Notes: generated by a model not told the origin, from the sequence alone. A stretch of DNA of 64,000 nucleotides from Thiodiazotropha sp040506775 (GCA_040506775.1 JBEVWC010000013.1:207850-271849), one strand, 5' to 3'. Positions 1-8,867 are shown, counted from the stretch's first letter. Program-made: numbers and translations.

Positions 1-409
1 ACAGCAGGCAATCGATAAACGGCTGGGGCTGACCGATCCCACGCAGCATTTCGTAGGCGCCGCCACCCACCGCCAGGGTGGAGATAAGCACCCCCAGCGT
101 GGAGAGAAATGCAATCACGATGGACTCGCGGCGCAGCTCCATAAGATCCACCGATAACGCACCGGCGAACAGCAGAAAACCCAGTAAGCCGTGCAGTACC
201 GTGGTATCGAAGGACACCCGGTAGAGCAGTGCGCGCATGGGTGTGGCAAGGTCGAAGCCCAGGCCTTGCAACAGCAGCAGACCCAGGGAAAACACCAGCG
301 CCATGCTCATCACGCCGATACTCGAAGGCAGCCGCAGCCAACGATGATTCATATAGGCGAAGACGGCTGTGAGACTGAGCAGGCCCGCAACCGCTTTCCA
401 TAAATCCAT
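1..409 (-). CDS. CPA1-type Na+/H+ antiporter, N-terminal part (cut by window edge)
   Basis: This frame runs off the left edge, so only about 136 N-terminal residues are visible. It is a hydrophobic membrane protein with at least four predicted membrane segments. The stretch LLGFLLFAGALSVDL followed by a helix ending in GGGAYEMLRGIG matches the early helices of NhaP/CPA1 cation:proton antiporters, which exchange Na+ or K+ for H+ across the inner membrane. The start ATG at 409 is preceded by GGGAGG at 4-5 bases. It lies downstream of the hsp20 gene on the same strand, separated by a strong hairpin. The ion-binding aspartates are outside the window, so ion specificity cannot be judged. Confidence 0.75.
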   Translation of the reverse strand, partial: MDLWKAVAGLLSLTAVFAYMNHRWLRLPSSIGVMSMALVFSLGLLLLQGLGFDLATPMRALLYRVSFDTTVLHGLLGFLLFAGALSVDLMELRRESIVIAFLSTLGVLISTLAVGGGAYEMLRGIGQPQPFIDCLL

Positions 410-437
410 GTACCCTCCCAGGTCGTTGCTTAGTAAC

Positions 438-479
438 GTGAGAACTGCCGGACATAGCGAAACATCCGGCAGTCCTCAC
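438..479 (-). terminator. strong intercistronic hairpin after hsp20
   Basis: GTGAGAACTGCCGGA at 438-452 pairs with TCCGGCAGTCCTCAC at 465-479 (14 of 15 positions) across a 12-base loop. It sits 31 bases beyond the hsp20 stop and before the antiporter start. No T-run follows on the minus strand, so it may be an attenuator or an mRNA-stabilising stem rather than a classic intrinsic terminator. Confidence 0.4.
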
Positions 480-510
480 AGTGGATCATTCCCCGATCCG
501 GTTCAGAGGA

Positions 511-1083
511 TCATGAGGTCGCCTTGGGGATGGTGATCGTCAGGCTGTTATCCTGGAACTGGGTCTTCATGCCGGAAGCCTTGACCGGCCCAGGCAGTGT
601 GAAGGCCTGTTGATAACTACTGACATACTGTTCCTGCTGCGACATCTTGCCCTGGTCCGAAGTCAATTGCTCGGTACCCCGGGTCTGTGACGACAGGCTC
701 AGCAGACGACCGTTGAGATTGATGTTGATGTTGTTCTCATTCACACCCGGGATGTCCGCCTTGACCACATAGTTGTCACCCTGATCTTCAAGGGTCACCT
801 GGGAATGGTCAGCGGGATTGTTCCATCCCATCATCGGCATCTGGCGCATATTGGCGCTCATCAACTGATCCATCTGTGCCTGCATTCGCATCATGTCTGC
901 GTGCAGAGCAATCCAGGGATCCGTCGCCTCGGTGATCACCACGGTCTCTTCCGTGGTGTTGGCAGCGGAGGGATCCTGAGTGGCTTGCTGTTTTTCGGCA
1001 CTGTAGGCCTCAGCGCCCACCACACCAATCACCGCAAGTACTGCGGCGGCTGCGAGACTGCGTTTTACGATCCGTTTGTTCAT
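511..1083 (-). CDS. exported Hsp20/alpha-crystallin small heat shock protein
   Basis: Holdase chaperone of the Hsp20 family, 190 residues. The start at 1083 is chosen over an upstream ATG at 1131 because AGGAGAG lies 7 bases in front and the protein then opens with a basic, hydrophobic signal sequence (MNKRIVKRSLAAAAVLAVIG) ending near AEAYSAE. That predicts export to the periplasm, which is unusual because most Hsp20 proteins are cytoplasmic. A Met/Gln-rich linker (residues about 55-85, repeated MRMQAQMDQLMSANMRQM) precedes the alpha-crystallin domain, which has VKADIPGV, a LSLSSQTR core strand and a C-terminal LTITIPK edge strand in place of the usual IxI tail. Neighbours are zwf upstream and an antiporter downstream on the same strand. 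A weak heat-shock promoter match lies in front. Confidence 0.85.
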   Translation of the reverse strand: MNKRIVKRSLAAAAVLAVIGVVGAEAYSAEKQQATQDPSAANTTEETVVITEATDPWIALHADMMRMQAQMDQLMSANMRQMPMMGWNNPADHSQVTLEDQGDNYVVKADIPGVNENNININLNGRLLSLSSQTRGTEQLTSDQGKMSQQEQYVSSYQQAFTLPGPVKASGMKTQFQDNSLTITIPKATS

Positions 1084-1164
1084 AACGACTCTCCTCTTGT
1101 TGAGGCGTTCGCAAGACCTGTCTGGATTCAACCGGCAGGCATGTTCACGACGCCTGTTTCACTG

Positions 1165-1189
1165 ACATGGTGACTTGAATCAACTCAAG
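1165..1189 (-). promoter_or_regulatory. possible sigma-32 promoter for hsp20
   Basis: On the minus strand CTTGAG (1184-1189) and CACCATGT (1165-1172) resemble the heat-shock consensus CTTGAA and CCCCATNT. The 11-base spacer is 2 shorter than usual. The -35 half lies in a small palindrome (CTTGAATCAACTCAAG on the plus strand). The predicted start would leave a leader of about 70-75 bases. It is weak evidence, but the gene downstream is a heat-shock gene. Confidence 0.3.
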
Positions 1190-1233
1190 CCACCGCCAAA
1201 ACCCGTTGCTATACAAGACCCGCCATGCGGTCA

Positions 1234-2808
1234 TCACACGTGCTGTTGTTCCAACTGTTGTGCCTCAGTGCTGACTGGCATATAAGGTTCCTCCTGATGG
1301 GTCGGTGCCAACCAGCTGCGTCCGTCGCGACTGATCAGACCCTCAGCGGATTCCGGTCCCCAACTGCCTGCGGGATAGTTGGGGAAATCCACCGCCGGAT
1401 AGGCCGCCCATACGTCGAGTACCGGTTGCAGCAGTGACCAGGCTGCCTCGATCTGGTCTGCACGCATGAACAGGGTCTGGTCACCGGACATGACTTCGTA
1501 CAACAGGGTTTCGTAAGCCGTGGGCACCGGTTTACGAAAGGCGCTCTGATAGGAGAAGCGCATGTCCACCGGTGTCAGGGTAAAGTGAGCCCCCGGCACT
1601 TTGACATTCAGCTTCAGATCGATCCCCTCCTCGGGCTTGAGCCGCAATACCAGACGCGCAGGCTGTTGATCCTCGGCGGCGCTGTAGGGATAGGCCTGGT
1701 GCGGTACCGGCCTGAAGCGGATCGACACCTCGGAGATACTTTTACCCAGGCGCTTGCCGGTCCGCAGGTAGAATGGCACGTCCTGCCAGCGCCAGTTATC
1801 GACGAACAGTTTCAGAGCCGCAAAGGTCTCTATCGGTGAGTTGGGATCCACCCCGGGCTCATCCCGGTAGGCAGGCGCGTGCTCACCCTCGATCCAGCCC
1901 GTACCATACTGGCCCCGGGAGGCATAACGGGATACCGCATCCTCGGGTATCGGACGCAGTGCCCGCATCACATCCATCTTACGATCGCGCAGTCGGTCAG
2001 CATCGAAACTCGCCGGGGGTTCCATGGCGATCAGGCAGAGCAGCTGCATCAGGTGGTTCTGCACCATATCGCGCAGGGCGCCCGCATGTTCGTAGTAGCC
2101 ACCGCGATGCTCCACACCGAGGCTTTCCGCAACAGTAATCGTGACATGATCGATGTAGCGGCGATCCCAGATGGGTTCAAAAATCGGGTTGGCAAAGCGC
2201 AGCGCGAGTATGTTCTGCACCGTCTCCTTACCCAGGTAGTGATCGATGCGATACAGCTGTGACTCGTCAAAGGCCTGTTTGAGTTGCGCATCGATCGCGC
2301 GAAAACTTTCCAGGTCGTAGCCGATGGGCTTCTCCACCACCAGCCGGGTGCGCTGACGGTCAGCGGCCAGACCGGCGTTGCCCAGGCCCTTCGCGGCCGC
2401 CGCGAAAATCGAGGACGGTGTGGCCAGGTAGAAGATGCGCTGGGCCGGAGCACTGAAACCGGACGCGAGGGTTTCAAGTCGTGGCGTCAGGATCTGATAA
2501 GAGGCGGTATCCAGAAGATCCAGTGATTGGTAATCAAGCAGTTCACTGAAGCGTTGCCAATCCGCATCGGAGGGTTTGCCTGACCGGGCATGCAAGTCAC
2601 AACCCGCACGCAGCCGTTCAGACAATTCAGAAACACTCAGGTCTCCCCGGTCCACACCCAGTATGCGCATCTCAGTTGGCAAGGCATGATTCAGGTGTAG
2701 CTCGTAGAGGGCCGGAACCACCAGACGCTGTGCCAGGTCGCCGGCAGCGCCCAGCAGGATGAATAGGGTTGGCTGTTCTGTCGCCACCAGGTTGTGATTT
2801 GCATTCAT
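1234..2808 (-). CDS. zwf: glucose-6-phosphate 1-dehydrogenase
   Basis: Oxidises glucose 6-phosphate to 6-phosphoglucono-lactone with NAD(P)+, the entry to the oxidative pentose phosphate and Entner-Doudoroff routes, in the cytoplasm. At 524 residues it is slightly longer than the usual 490, with a Gln-rich tail (EAQQLEQQHV). The N-terminal Rossmann motif GAAGDLAQRLVVPALY replaces the usual GASGDLAKRKLLPALY. The active-site signature RIDHYLGKE is intact near residue 195. The start at 2808 keeps the Rossmann motif about 20 residues in and has AGGTG upstream. It stands without pgl, gnd or edd partners. It is followed on the same strand by hsp20 after 150 bases. Confidence 0.95.
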   Translation of the reverse strand: MNANHNLVATEQPTLFILLGAAGDLAQRLVVPALYELHLNHALPTEMRILGVDRGDLSVSELSERLRAGCDLHARSGKPSDADWQRFSELLDYQSLDLLDTASYQILTPRLETLASGFSAPAQRIFYLATPSSIFAAAAKGLGNAGLAADRQRTRLVVEKPIGYDLESFRAIDAQLKQAFDESQLYRIDHYLGKETVQNILALRFANPIFEPIWDRRYIDHVTITVAESLGVEHRGGYYEHAGALRDMVQNHLMQLLCLIAMEPPASFDADRLRDRKMDVMRALRPIPEDAVSRYASRGQYGTGWIEGEHAPAYRDEPGVDPNSPIETFAALKLFVDNWRWQDVPFYLRTGKRLGKSISEVSIRFRPVPHQAYPYSAAEDQQPARLVLRLKPEEGIDLKLNVKVPGAHFTLTPVDMRFSYQSAFRKPVPTAYETLLYEVMSGDQTLFMRADQIEAAWSLLQPVLDVWAAYPAVDFPNYPAGSWGPESAEGLISRDGRSWLAPTHQEEPYMPVSTEAQQLEQQHV

Positions 2809-3077
2809 GGAAACACCTGCTCCTGTTTTTCAGTCGTCCTGTAAGGCACCGGTCCGGTACCTGCCAACCCTGTTGCATCCAACGTGCCAATGGTTGGTAT
2901 GCCGTCAAAACACCATGCACAGACAGTATTTCAGGAGTGACTGACCGGAATTGGTGGAAGACCACCACCCTGATCTGGGTGATTCCAACCAGAGCGCGCA
3001 ATGAACTGAGGGATAATGGACCGGATGGCTTGTTAAGGATTCGTACAGATGGCCTGCCAGAACACCACCATAGGTGA

Positions 3078-3176
3078 CTCGTTCCCACGCTCTGCGTGGG
3101 AACGCATACCTGAGCCGAGGCGATCTCGTGGATCTGATCGTTGGTTATGCATTCCCACGCAGAGCGTGGGAACGAG
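3078..3176. repeat. REPIN-like inverted doublet, copy 1
   Basis: Two 30-base arms (3078-3107 and 3147-3176) are inverted copies with one mismatch, and each arm is itself a near-palindrome with core CCCACGCTCTGCGTGGG. This small REP element is widespread in gammaproteobacteria and often creates false frames reading SHALRGNA or PRSAWE. Here it fills part of the 463-base divergent region between zwf and htpX. The rest of that region (2809-3077, 3177-3271) shows no other structure I can name. Confidence 0.85.
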
Positions 3177-3271
3177 ATCGTCCTCTCACCTGGTTGCCGG
3201 GATTTGCAGGTCTGGCATGGGAGATGCACAGCCCAAGTCATGAAGATGAAAAAACAATGGAGGGCAGTACC

Positions 3272-4183
3272 ATGAAAAGAATCCTGTTATTCCTTGCCAC
3301 CAATGCCGCCGTGCTGGTGGTGTTGTCCGTGGTGTTTCGTATTTTCGGCATCGAGCAATGGCTGTATCAGAACGGCACGGATATCAATCTCCAAGGCCTG
3401 CTGCTGTTCTCCGCCCTGTTTGGCATGGGCGGCTCGCTGATCTCCCTGGCACTCTCCAAGTGGATGGCGAAAAACACCATGGGTGTGGCAGTCATCGAAC
3501 AACCAACCGATTCACAACAGCGTTGGTTACTGGCTACCGTACAGCGCCTGTCTGGCAAAGCGGGTATCGGAATGCCGGAGGTCGGCATCTTTCAATCCGA
3601 CTCGCCGAATGCCTTTGCAACCGGTATGCACCGGGATCAGGCCCTGGTCGCGGTAAGCAGCGGACTGCTCCAGCGCATGCCCAGGGATCAGGTCGAAGCG
3701 GTGCTCGGTCACGAGATCACTCATGTGGCCAACGGCGACATGGTGACCCTCGGACTGCTTCAAGGCGTGATCAACACCTTCGTAATATTTCTTGCCCGAC
3801 TGGTGGGCCTGGTGGTGGATCGGGTAGTATTCCGGGACGACCGGGGCATGGGTATCGGCTATTTCATCACCACCCTGGTGGCGCAGATGTTTCTCTCGTT
3901 TCTCGCCAGCTTCATTGTCATGGCCTTTTCCCGGTGGCGGGAGTACCGGGCTGATGCGGGAGGCGCGCGATTGGCCGGTCGCAACCCGATGATCAGCGCC
4001 CTGCGCACCCTGCAACGACTGCAAAACGCCGAACCACTACCCGGCAATCTGGCCGCATTCGGCATACAGGCGCCACTCGGGGAGACCCTGACGCGGCTGT
4101 TGATGAGCCATCCCCCGTTGGAGGACCGCATTGCCGCACTTGAGCAGGCAGGTCGCACCGAGTGGATCGGCCATACCGGATAA
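3272..4183 (+). CDS. htpX: HtpX-type membrane zinc metalloprotease (M48)
   Basis: Inner-membrane protease that degrades misfolded membrane proteins alongside FtsH; 303 residues, normal for the family. The zinc-binding HEITH motif falls at residues 147-151, with a third ligand in the EYRADAGG segment. Two hydrophobic segments lie at residues 5-24 and 40-62, and two more follow the catalytic site. The frame stays open upstream through the REPIN element, but the real start is the ATG at 3272: GGAGGG lies 7 bases before it and the family-typical MKRILLFLATN begins there. It may share the envelope-stress theme of the neighbouring hsp20. Confidence 0.95.
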   Translation: MKRILLFLATNAAVLVVLSVVFRIFGIEQWLYQNGTDINLQGLLLFSALFGMGGSLISLALSKWMAKNTMGVAVIEQPTDSQQRWLLATVQRLSGKAGIGMPEVGIFQSDSPNAFATGMHRDQALVAVSSGLLQRMPRDQVEAVLGHEITHVANGDMVTLGLLQGVINTFVIFLARLVGLVVDRVVFRDDRGMGIGYFITTLVAQMFLSFLASFIVMAFSRWREYRADAGGARLAGRNPMISALRTLQRLQNAEPLPGNLAAFGIQAPLGETLTRLLMSHPPLEDRIAALEQAGRTEWIGHTG

Positions 4184-4253
4184 TAGTCTGGGTTGAAATC
4201 ACCGGTTTGTCGGGGAGCCGGACCGGTGACACACGCGAGTCGGGAGGACAGCG

Positions 4254-5609
4254 ATGTTTTTATTGGGGTTACATCTCGCCACTCTGTTTGGCGGTCTGCT
4301 GGCGGTACTTCTGATCGCGGACATCCTGCGCATCCGTCGCACACCCGCCTCGACCCTGGGCTGGTTGCTGTTCATGATCACCCTTCCCTGGCTGGCCATA
4401 CCGATCTATCTCGGACTCGGCCGACGCAAGCATGCCGTTGCACAACCGCGTCCCTCCCAGGATGCCGTACCCGTCGTGGAGGCCTGTCCCTGGGATTCCA
4501 TCGACCGGTTGATGGCCCGGGAAGGGGTATCCCCCTCCAGCCATGGTAATCGCCTGGTGTTTCACAAGGATGGAACGGATGCCTTGTCCGCCCTCACTGA
4601 TCTGCTCTCCGGGGCTCGCAGGGAACTCAACATCTCCATGTTTCTGCTGGCAGACGACTCCCTGGGCAGGGGCATCAGCCAGGCTTTGCGGGACGCCGTA
4701 CAACGAGGCGTGCAGGTGCGCCTGTTGCTCGATGGCGTGGGTTCCTTTCTGCTACCCAAACGTATGGTCAGGGATCTGCTGCGCGCCGGGATCCAGGTCG
4801 CCTGGTTCACTCCCCTGCTTCACCGTCCGTTTCGTGGTTACAACAATCTGCGCAATCATCGCAAGCTGGTTATCGCGGATGGAAACCGGGCCTGGCTCGG
4901 CGGGCGAAACCTGGCCGATGAGTATTTTTCAGAATCCGAACATTGGATCGATTTGAGTTTCGAACTGGAAGGTCCCGCAATTGAACATCTGACACAGATT
5001 TTCATTGCGGACTGGTCGTTTGCAACCCGGGAAAACCTGAAGATGACGTCCGCACCGGAGCCGACCGGTGAAGCCTGTGTGCAGGTTCTGGCGTCCGGGC
5101 CGGACCGGCCCGATGAACCACTGCGGGATATGCTTTTGACCTCGCTATACCAGGCTCACAGCCGAATCATCGCAGTCACACCCTACTATGTCCCTGATGA
5201 AAACCTGCAACGGGCGCTCTGCCTGGCGGCAAAACGGGGCATTTCGGTAAAACTCATCCTGCCCCTGCGTTCCAATCACCGTCTCGCCGACTACACGCGC
5301 ACCCGCTACCTGCGTGAGTTGACCGAGTCCGGTGTCGAGGTCCGCCTGGTCCCTGGGGCTATGGTGCATGCCAAGGCGCTTGTCATCGATGACAACCTGG
5401 GCATGGCCGGTTCAGCCAACCTGGACCTGCGCAGCCTGTTCCTCAACTATGAACTGGTTTGTCTGTTCCGTTCCAATGCGGAGATCACCGCCCTTTCAAC
5501 CTGGATCGAGGGGTTGTCCCGGCACACCCTGCACTACTCGCCCAAACCGGCAGGTCGTTTGCGTGACATGGCGGAAGGTGTGGTGCAACTTTTCGCCTTC
5601 CAACTTTGA
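4254..5609 (+). CDS. cardiolipin synthase / phospholipase D-family protein
   Basis: Probably joins two phosphatidylglycerol molecules into cardiolipin and glycerol at the inner membrane. Length is 451 residues. Two N-terminal hydrophobic segments (about 2-23 and 34-55) match the PLDc_N module. Two complete HKD sites follow: H202, K204, D209 in NHRKLVIADG, and H372, K374, D379 in VHAKALVIDD, each followed by the usual G-x-x-N stretch (GGRNL, GSANL). The start has GGGAGG 6 bases upstream. The gene follows htpX by 70 bases on the same strand and ends 20 bases before the convergent zinc-ribbon gene. The family also includes other phosphatidyl transferases, so the substrate is inferred. Confidence 0.88.
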   Translation: MFLLGLHLATLFGGLLAVLLIADILRIRRTPASTLGWLLFMITLPWLAIPIYLGLGRRKHAVAQPRPSQDAVPVVEACPWDSIDRLMAREGVSPSSHGNRLVFHKDGTDALSALTDLLSGARRELNISMFLLADDSLGRGISQALRDAVQRGVQVRLLLDGVGSFLLPKRMVRDLLRAGIQVAWFTPLLHRPFRGYNNLRNHRKLVIADGNRAWLGGRNLADEYFSESEHWIDLSFELEGPAIEHLTQIFIADWSFATRENLKMTSAPEPTGEACVQVLASGPDRPDEPLRDMLLTSLYQAHSRIIAVTPYYVPDENLQRALCLAAKRGISVKLILPLRSNHRLADYTRTRYLRELTESGVEVRLVPGAMVHAKALVIDDNLGMAGSANLDLRSLFLNYELVCLFRSNAEITALSTWIEGLSRHTLHYSPKPAGRLRDMAEGVVQLFAFQL

Positions 5610-5629
5610 GATAGCAGATAATCCCGCAA

Positions 5630-6040
5630 TCATCCTGTACCGAGTAGCTGGGACAGGCTGCGCATGAATTGTCCCACCCCCTGGTCGATATAAAGACCGA
5701 ACTGGGCAATACAGGAATAGGCGATCGCGAACTGGGCAATCGCAAAGCCCGAGATCGTGAACTGACTCAGACTGAACAGCCCGATCCCGAACTGTGACAG
5801 GTTGATGATGCCCACACCGAACTGTCCGATGGCAATGACCCCCTTGGCCACCACCGGAACCTTGTTAGGGCGATACTTGAATGACACATGCAGCAGAGGC
5901 AGACCCAACAGGGTGGCTTTTGATTTGTACTCATAGCCCCAGCCGTTCCAGTCCGCTTGTGCCGGGTATGGCGCCCCGCAGTTGGGGCAGGCGATCGCGT
6001 CCTCGCTGACAGGGTGTTGGCATTGACGACAGGATTTCAT
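5630..6040 (-). CDS. zinc-ribbon protein with QF-type repeats
   Basis: Short protein of 136 residues with a treble-clef/zinc-ribbon head (CRQC and CPNC near residues 4 and 18-21), then a hydrophobic region built from about five repeats of roughly ten residues. Each repeat is centred on QF: IGQFGVG, LSQFGIG, LSQFTIS, IAQFAIA, IAQFGLY. The regular spacing suggests a solenoid or membrane-buried beta arrangement rather than plain transmembrane helices. The start at 6040 is chosen because the zinc ribbon begins there; the frame is open to 6124, and the ribosome site (TGGGGC) is weak. Function unknown. The gene end nearly meets the convergent cardiolipin synthase gene. Confidence 0.65.
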   Translation of the reverse strand: MKSCRQCQHPVSEDAIACPNCGAPYPAQADWNGWGYEYKSKATLLGLPLLHVSFKYRPNKVPVVAKGVIAIGQFGVGIINLSQFGIGLFSLSQFTISGFAIAQFAIAYSCIAQFGLYIDQGVGQFMRSLSQLLGTG

Positions 6041-6230
6041 CAGGTAGGCCCCACACAAGATGGACTTATGGGATGCCAGGATCAGCGAATACTGAATCAC
6101 TGGACCCTGCCATGTTTCAATCACTATTGTTACTCGATACCCTCAGCATAGTTCCTGTCATCGGCCAGGACCAGCCAGTCGTTGAAATTGCCCACGAAGG
6201 CTGTTCCCTGGATGCTATTAACCCGCCACA

Positions 6231-6842
6231 TCAGGGTGCCAGGCGTTTTACACGGGAAAACTGAAACATGTCGTGCAGAGTGGAATCCCCTTTCCACTGA
6301 TGCCAGATGGCCATGGCGCCATGCCCACCCCAGTAGGTCCACATCAGATTGGCTAACAGGCGATGCCCACTCAAACTGAGTTGCGCCCACTCCGTCAGTT
6401 CACCCTGTGGGTTGAGTCCCAACCAGACCACAAAGCCGCTCACTGCCATTCCCAGTGCGCACAAAGCACCCAATCCATGAACCGCGCGAGCGATCCTTTC
6501 ATTGTCCAGGGGATCCGGTGACTCGCCCGCCTTCCACGCAGTGAGTACACGTTTCAAGGATGCGTACCAGATCTTGATCGTCGACCGCCGGAACCATGGA
6601 AAGAGCGCCTCGGGACCTGCTTCCTTTTTACGCACAAACAACCAGACAAACCATAACAGCAAAATCGGCAGGGACAGGATACCCACCGCCTCATGTGCAT
6701 CGAAACCCAGTGACGCCCAAAGGGACAGGGTATGACCCGGTTTGGGTTTATCCATGAAGGTGGAGATCAGAAGTTGCAGGGTGATTGTGACAGACATACC
6801 GAGATGCAATGCCCGGGTGGTCCAGGATGGTTGTGAATTCAT
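6231..6842 (-). CDS. cytochrome b561-family membrane protein
   Basis: Di-heme b-type cytochrome of the inner membrane, 203 residues with four main hydrophobic segments. Candidate axial histidines are H13 (RALHLGM), H50 (DAHEAVG), the AVHGLG histidine near 121 and SGHRLLA near 159, an arrangement typical of bacterial cytochrome b561, which moves electrons between quinol and a partner or oxidant. AAGGAG stands 7 bases before the ATG at 6842. The electron partner cannot be told from context; the neighbours are a MarC protein upstream and the zinc-ribbon gene downstream. Confidence 0.82.
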   Translation of the reverse strand: MNSQPSWTTRALHLGMSVTITLQLLISTFMDKPKPGHTLSLWASLGFDAHEAVGILSLPILLLWFVWLFVRKKEAGPEALFPWFRRSTIKIWYASLKRVLTAWKAGESPDPLDNERIARAVHGLGALCALGMAVSGFVVWLGLNPQGELTEWAQLSLSGHRLLANLMWTYWGGHGAMAIWHQWKGDSTLHDMFQFSRVKRLAP

Positions 6843-6893
6843 CTTACGTCTCCTTTGGCCTGCCGACAGGCCACGATGATGGGTGGACTTGCT

Positions 6894-7526
6894 TCAAGCC
6901 AGGCCGGGCAACAGTGATTGCAAGCCATGCGTCATGAACTGCACCGCGATTGCCGCGAGCAGCAGCCCCATGATTCGGGTCGCCACGTTGACACCGGTTT
7001 GCCCCACCCTGCGGATCAACCGGTCACCGAGATACAACGCCAGCCAGACCAGCCCAGCGACCAACCAGATTTCGCCCACGAGCAAAGCTGACCACAGCCA
7101 GTCAGACTGCCTGTGTGCGTAGATGATCACGGTACTGATTGCGCCGGGACCGGCGAGTAGCGGGATACCCAAAGGCACCACTCCGATCTGCTGACTCTGC
7201 ATCGCCTCATGTGCCTCGTCCTGGGTATGACGCGCGCCACTCATGCGCGCATGCAGCATGGCTATGGCCATGAGCAGGATGAGTATCCCGCCTCCGACCT
7301 GGAAAGCCGGCAATCCGATTCCCAGAAGACGCAGCAAGGGGCGACCGACCAGTGCCGCCAGACTTAACACGATACCCACGGTAAGGGCGGTACGCTGTGC
7401 AGTGGCATGGCGTTGGGATGGATCATCGGCCTGGGTCAGGGTTGCAAAGGCCGGCACGGCCAACAGCGGATTTACTATCACGATCAACCCAACCAGGGTC
7501 TGCAGATCATGCATGGGAAAAGACAT
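6894..7526 (-). CDS. MarC/YhgN-family inner membrane protein
   Basis: Six-helix membrane protein of 210 residues from the MarC family, whose transport role is still undefined. Family hallmarks are IVIVNPLLAVPAFATLT near the start, GGGILILLMAIAML in the third helix, PLGIPLLAGPGAIST in the fourth, and a last helix ending AIAVQFMTHGLQ. The start at 7526 (MSFPMHD) is preferred over an in-frame start at 7604 because AGGAG lies just upstream and the longer version adds a non-hydrophobic tail not seen in the family. It is transcribed toward the cytochrome b561 gene, 51 bases away. Confidence 0.88.
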   Translation of the reverse strand: MSFPMHDLQTLVGLIVIVNPLLAVPAFATLTQADDPSQRHATAQRTALTVGIVLSLAALVGRPLLRLLGIGLPAFQVGGGILILLMAIAMLHARMSGARHTQDEAHEAMQSQQIGVVPLGIPLLAGPGAISTVIIYAHRQSDWLWSALLVGEIWLVAGLVWLALYLGDRLIRRVGQTGVNVATRIMGLLLAAIAVQFMTHGLQSLLPGLA

Positions 7527-7844
7527 CACCGGCTCCTGTATCAAACTTGTGGTTTGTTTCAACGATGCAGGATGCGGGCCATGCCCTGATAAGGCCTGTA
7601 TCACTGATACAACCGCGATTCACCGGGGAAAACCCTGCCAAGGTTGACATGACGGGTGGCTCATAACACGGAGTGGTTGATAACCACCGGTGAATAACAC
7701 CCAAACGTCCACTCATTCAGAACCAACCGCCGCTCCAAGCCTTGTCATTGGCCTGGATATGCACTCTGGCATTCTGTTTGCAATACAGATGACAAGCCCA
7801 TTCACACGGGTTACCGATCAGCAGAAACACACAGGAGACGACTC

Positions 7845-8477
7845 ATGAAACTGAAACACAAAACCATACTGGGCAGTGTATTCGCAGGTGCCTTGACCCT
7901 CGCCAATCCGGTATTGGCCAGCGAAGTTCCCGGCTACCTGTACGATATTGCCGGGCAGCCAGTAACCTCTGGCAGTGGCGAATGCGTGCACACCGGCGCA
8001 TGGAATGATGCCATGCCCACATGTCCCGAACCGAACGTGGTATTCGAAGAGAGCAAAGGCCTGATCCAGTACACTCTCGACGATTCTGAGTTTTTCGGTT
8101 TCGACAAAGTGACCCTCAGTGATCATGTGAAGGCAGACCTGGACAGCCTGGTCAGCAGTGTTGAAGACACCGACCTGATTCATGGCATCACCATCACAGG
8201 TCATGCAGATGCCATTGGCCCGGCTCCCTACAATGCGCAGCTGGCACAACGGCGTGCCGATGCAGTCAAGAGCTACCTGGTTGACAAGGGAGTTCCGGCC
8301 GATCGTATCAATACCCAGAGCGATGGCAGTTCCGATCCCCTGGTCACCTGCACCGGCACCAAGGACAAGAACCAGCTGATCAGTTGTCTGGCTCCCAACC
8401 GGCGTGTGGATATCCAGGCTCTGGTCGCGGATAACGTGGACATCAGCACTTTCCTGGTGGTGCCTCCCGGCCAATAA
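7845..8477 (+). CDS. exported OmpA-domain protein
   Basis: Envelope protein of 210 residues: a signal peptide (residues 1-25, cleavage probably after VLA before SEVPG), a short N-terminal region with two cysteines, then an OmpA C-terminal peptidoglycan-binding domain. The hallmark TGHADAIG, then the LAQRRADAVKSYL helix and the closing NRRVDIQ are present. Two further cysteines (TCTG and SCLAPN) could form a disulfide. There is no lipobox or beta-barrel, so it is most likely a periplasmic peptidoglycan-associated protein. A strong intrinsic terminator follows. The 318 bases before it (7527-7844) are a divergent promoter region with no motif I can assign. Confidence 0.85.
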   Translation: MKLKHKTILGSVFAGALTLANPVLASEVPGYLYDIAGQPVTSGSGECVHTGAWNDAMPTCPEPNVVFEESKGLIQYTLDDSEFFGFDKVTLSDHVKADLDSLVSSVEDTDLIHGITITGHADAIGPAPYNAQLAQRRADAVKSYLVDKGVPADRINTQSDGSSDPLVTCTGTKDKNQLISCLAPNRRVDIQALVADNVDISTFLVVPPGQ

Positions 8478-8523
8478 ACCGTTCCTCTAAGCGATCTTGG
8501 ATCTCAGTCAGCTCCAAGGCCCT

Positions 8524-8561
8524 TGCCCCGATCGGTATCCTCACCATCGGGGCATTTTTTT
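8524..8561 (+). terminator. intrinsic terminator of the OmpA-domain gene
   Basis: TGCCCCGAT (8524-8532) pairs perfectly with ATCGGGGCA (8546-8554) and is followed by seven Ts. It lies 46 bases after the stop codon. Confidence 0.92.
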
Positions 8562-8711
8562 GCGCGCTTGAAAATACGACACAGAAAATACAATACCGAT
8601 ATAGCTACCGAAGGTTACATATTAAAATTGAGTAATGGTGGGGTTAGTTTTAAGTGATGAGTTTTGAGTTTTGAGTTGAGGTGTTCGCTATGCTCACGGG
8701 TTTTTCATTCA

Positions 8712-8746
8712 CCCTCTCCCCGGCTCTCTCCTGCGAGGGGAGAGGG
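8712..8746. repeat. CCCTCTCCCC/GGGGAGAGGG dispersed hairpin repeat
   Basis: Perfect 10-base arms (8712-8721 and 8737-8746) surround a C/T-rich loop. The element is a familiar dispersed intergenic hairpin in many proteobacteria, and frames through it read SPALSCEGRG. It lies in the 595-base intergenic region 8478-9072, together with the second REPIN. Confidence 0.7.
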
Positions 8747-8867
8747 AGTATGCTTATCGAGTCCATCGCAGATTGCCGATCAGTGTCGATCCCCAACCAG
8801 TCATATACTCCTGTATCAGATTCCAGCGCAATCTCACCTTTGTGTTGTGCTCACCTGCTTTGGATTC

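Noticed and set aside
2672..3241. Minus-strand frame through the zwf start and first REPIN
   Set aside because: It reads the palindromic repeat in two directions (PRSAWEC, PTQSVGTS), a known artefact, and overlaps zwf.
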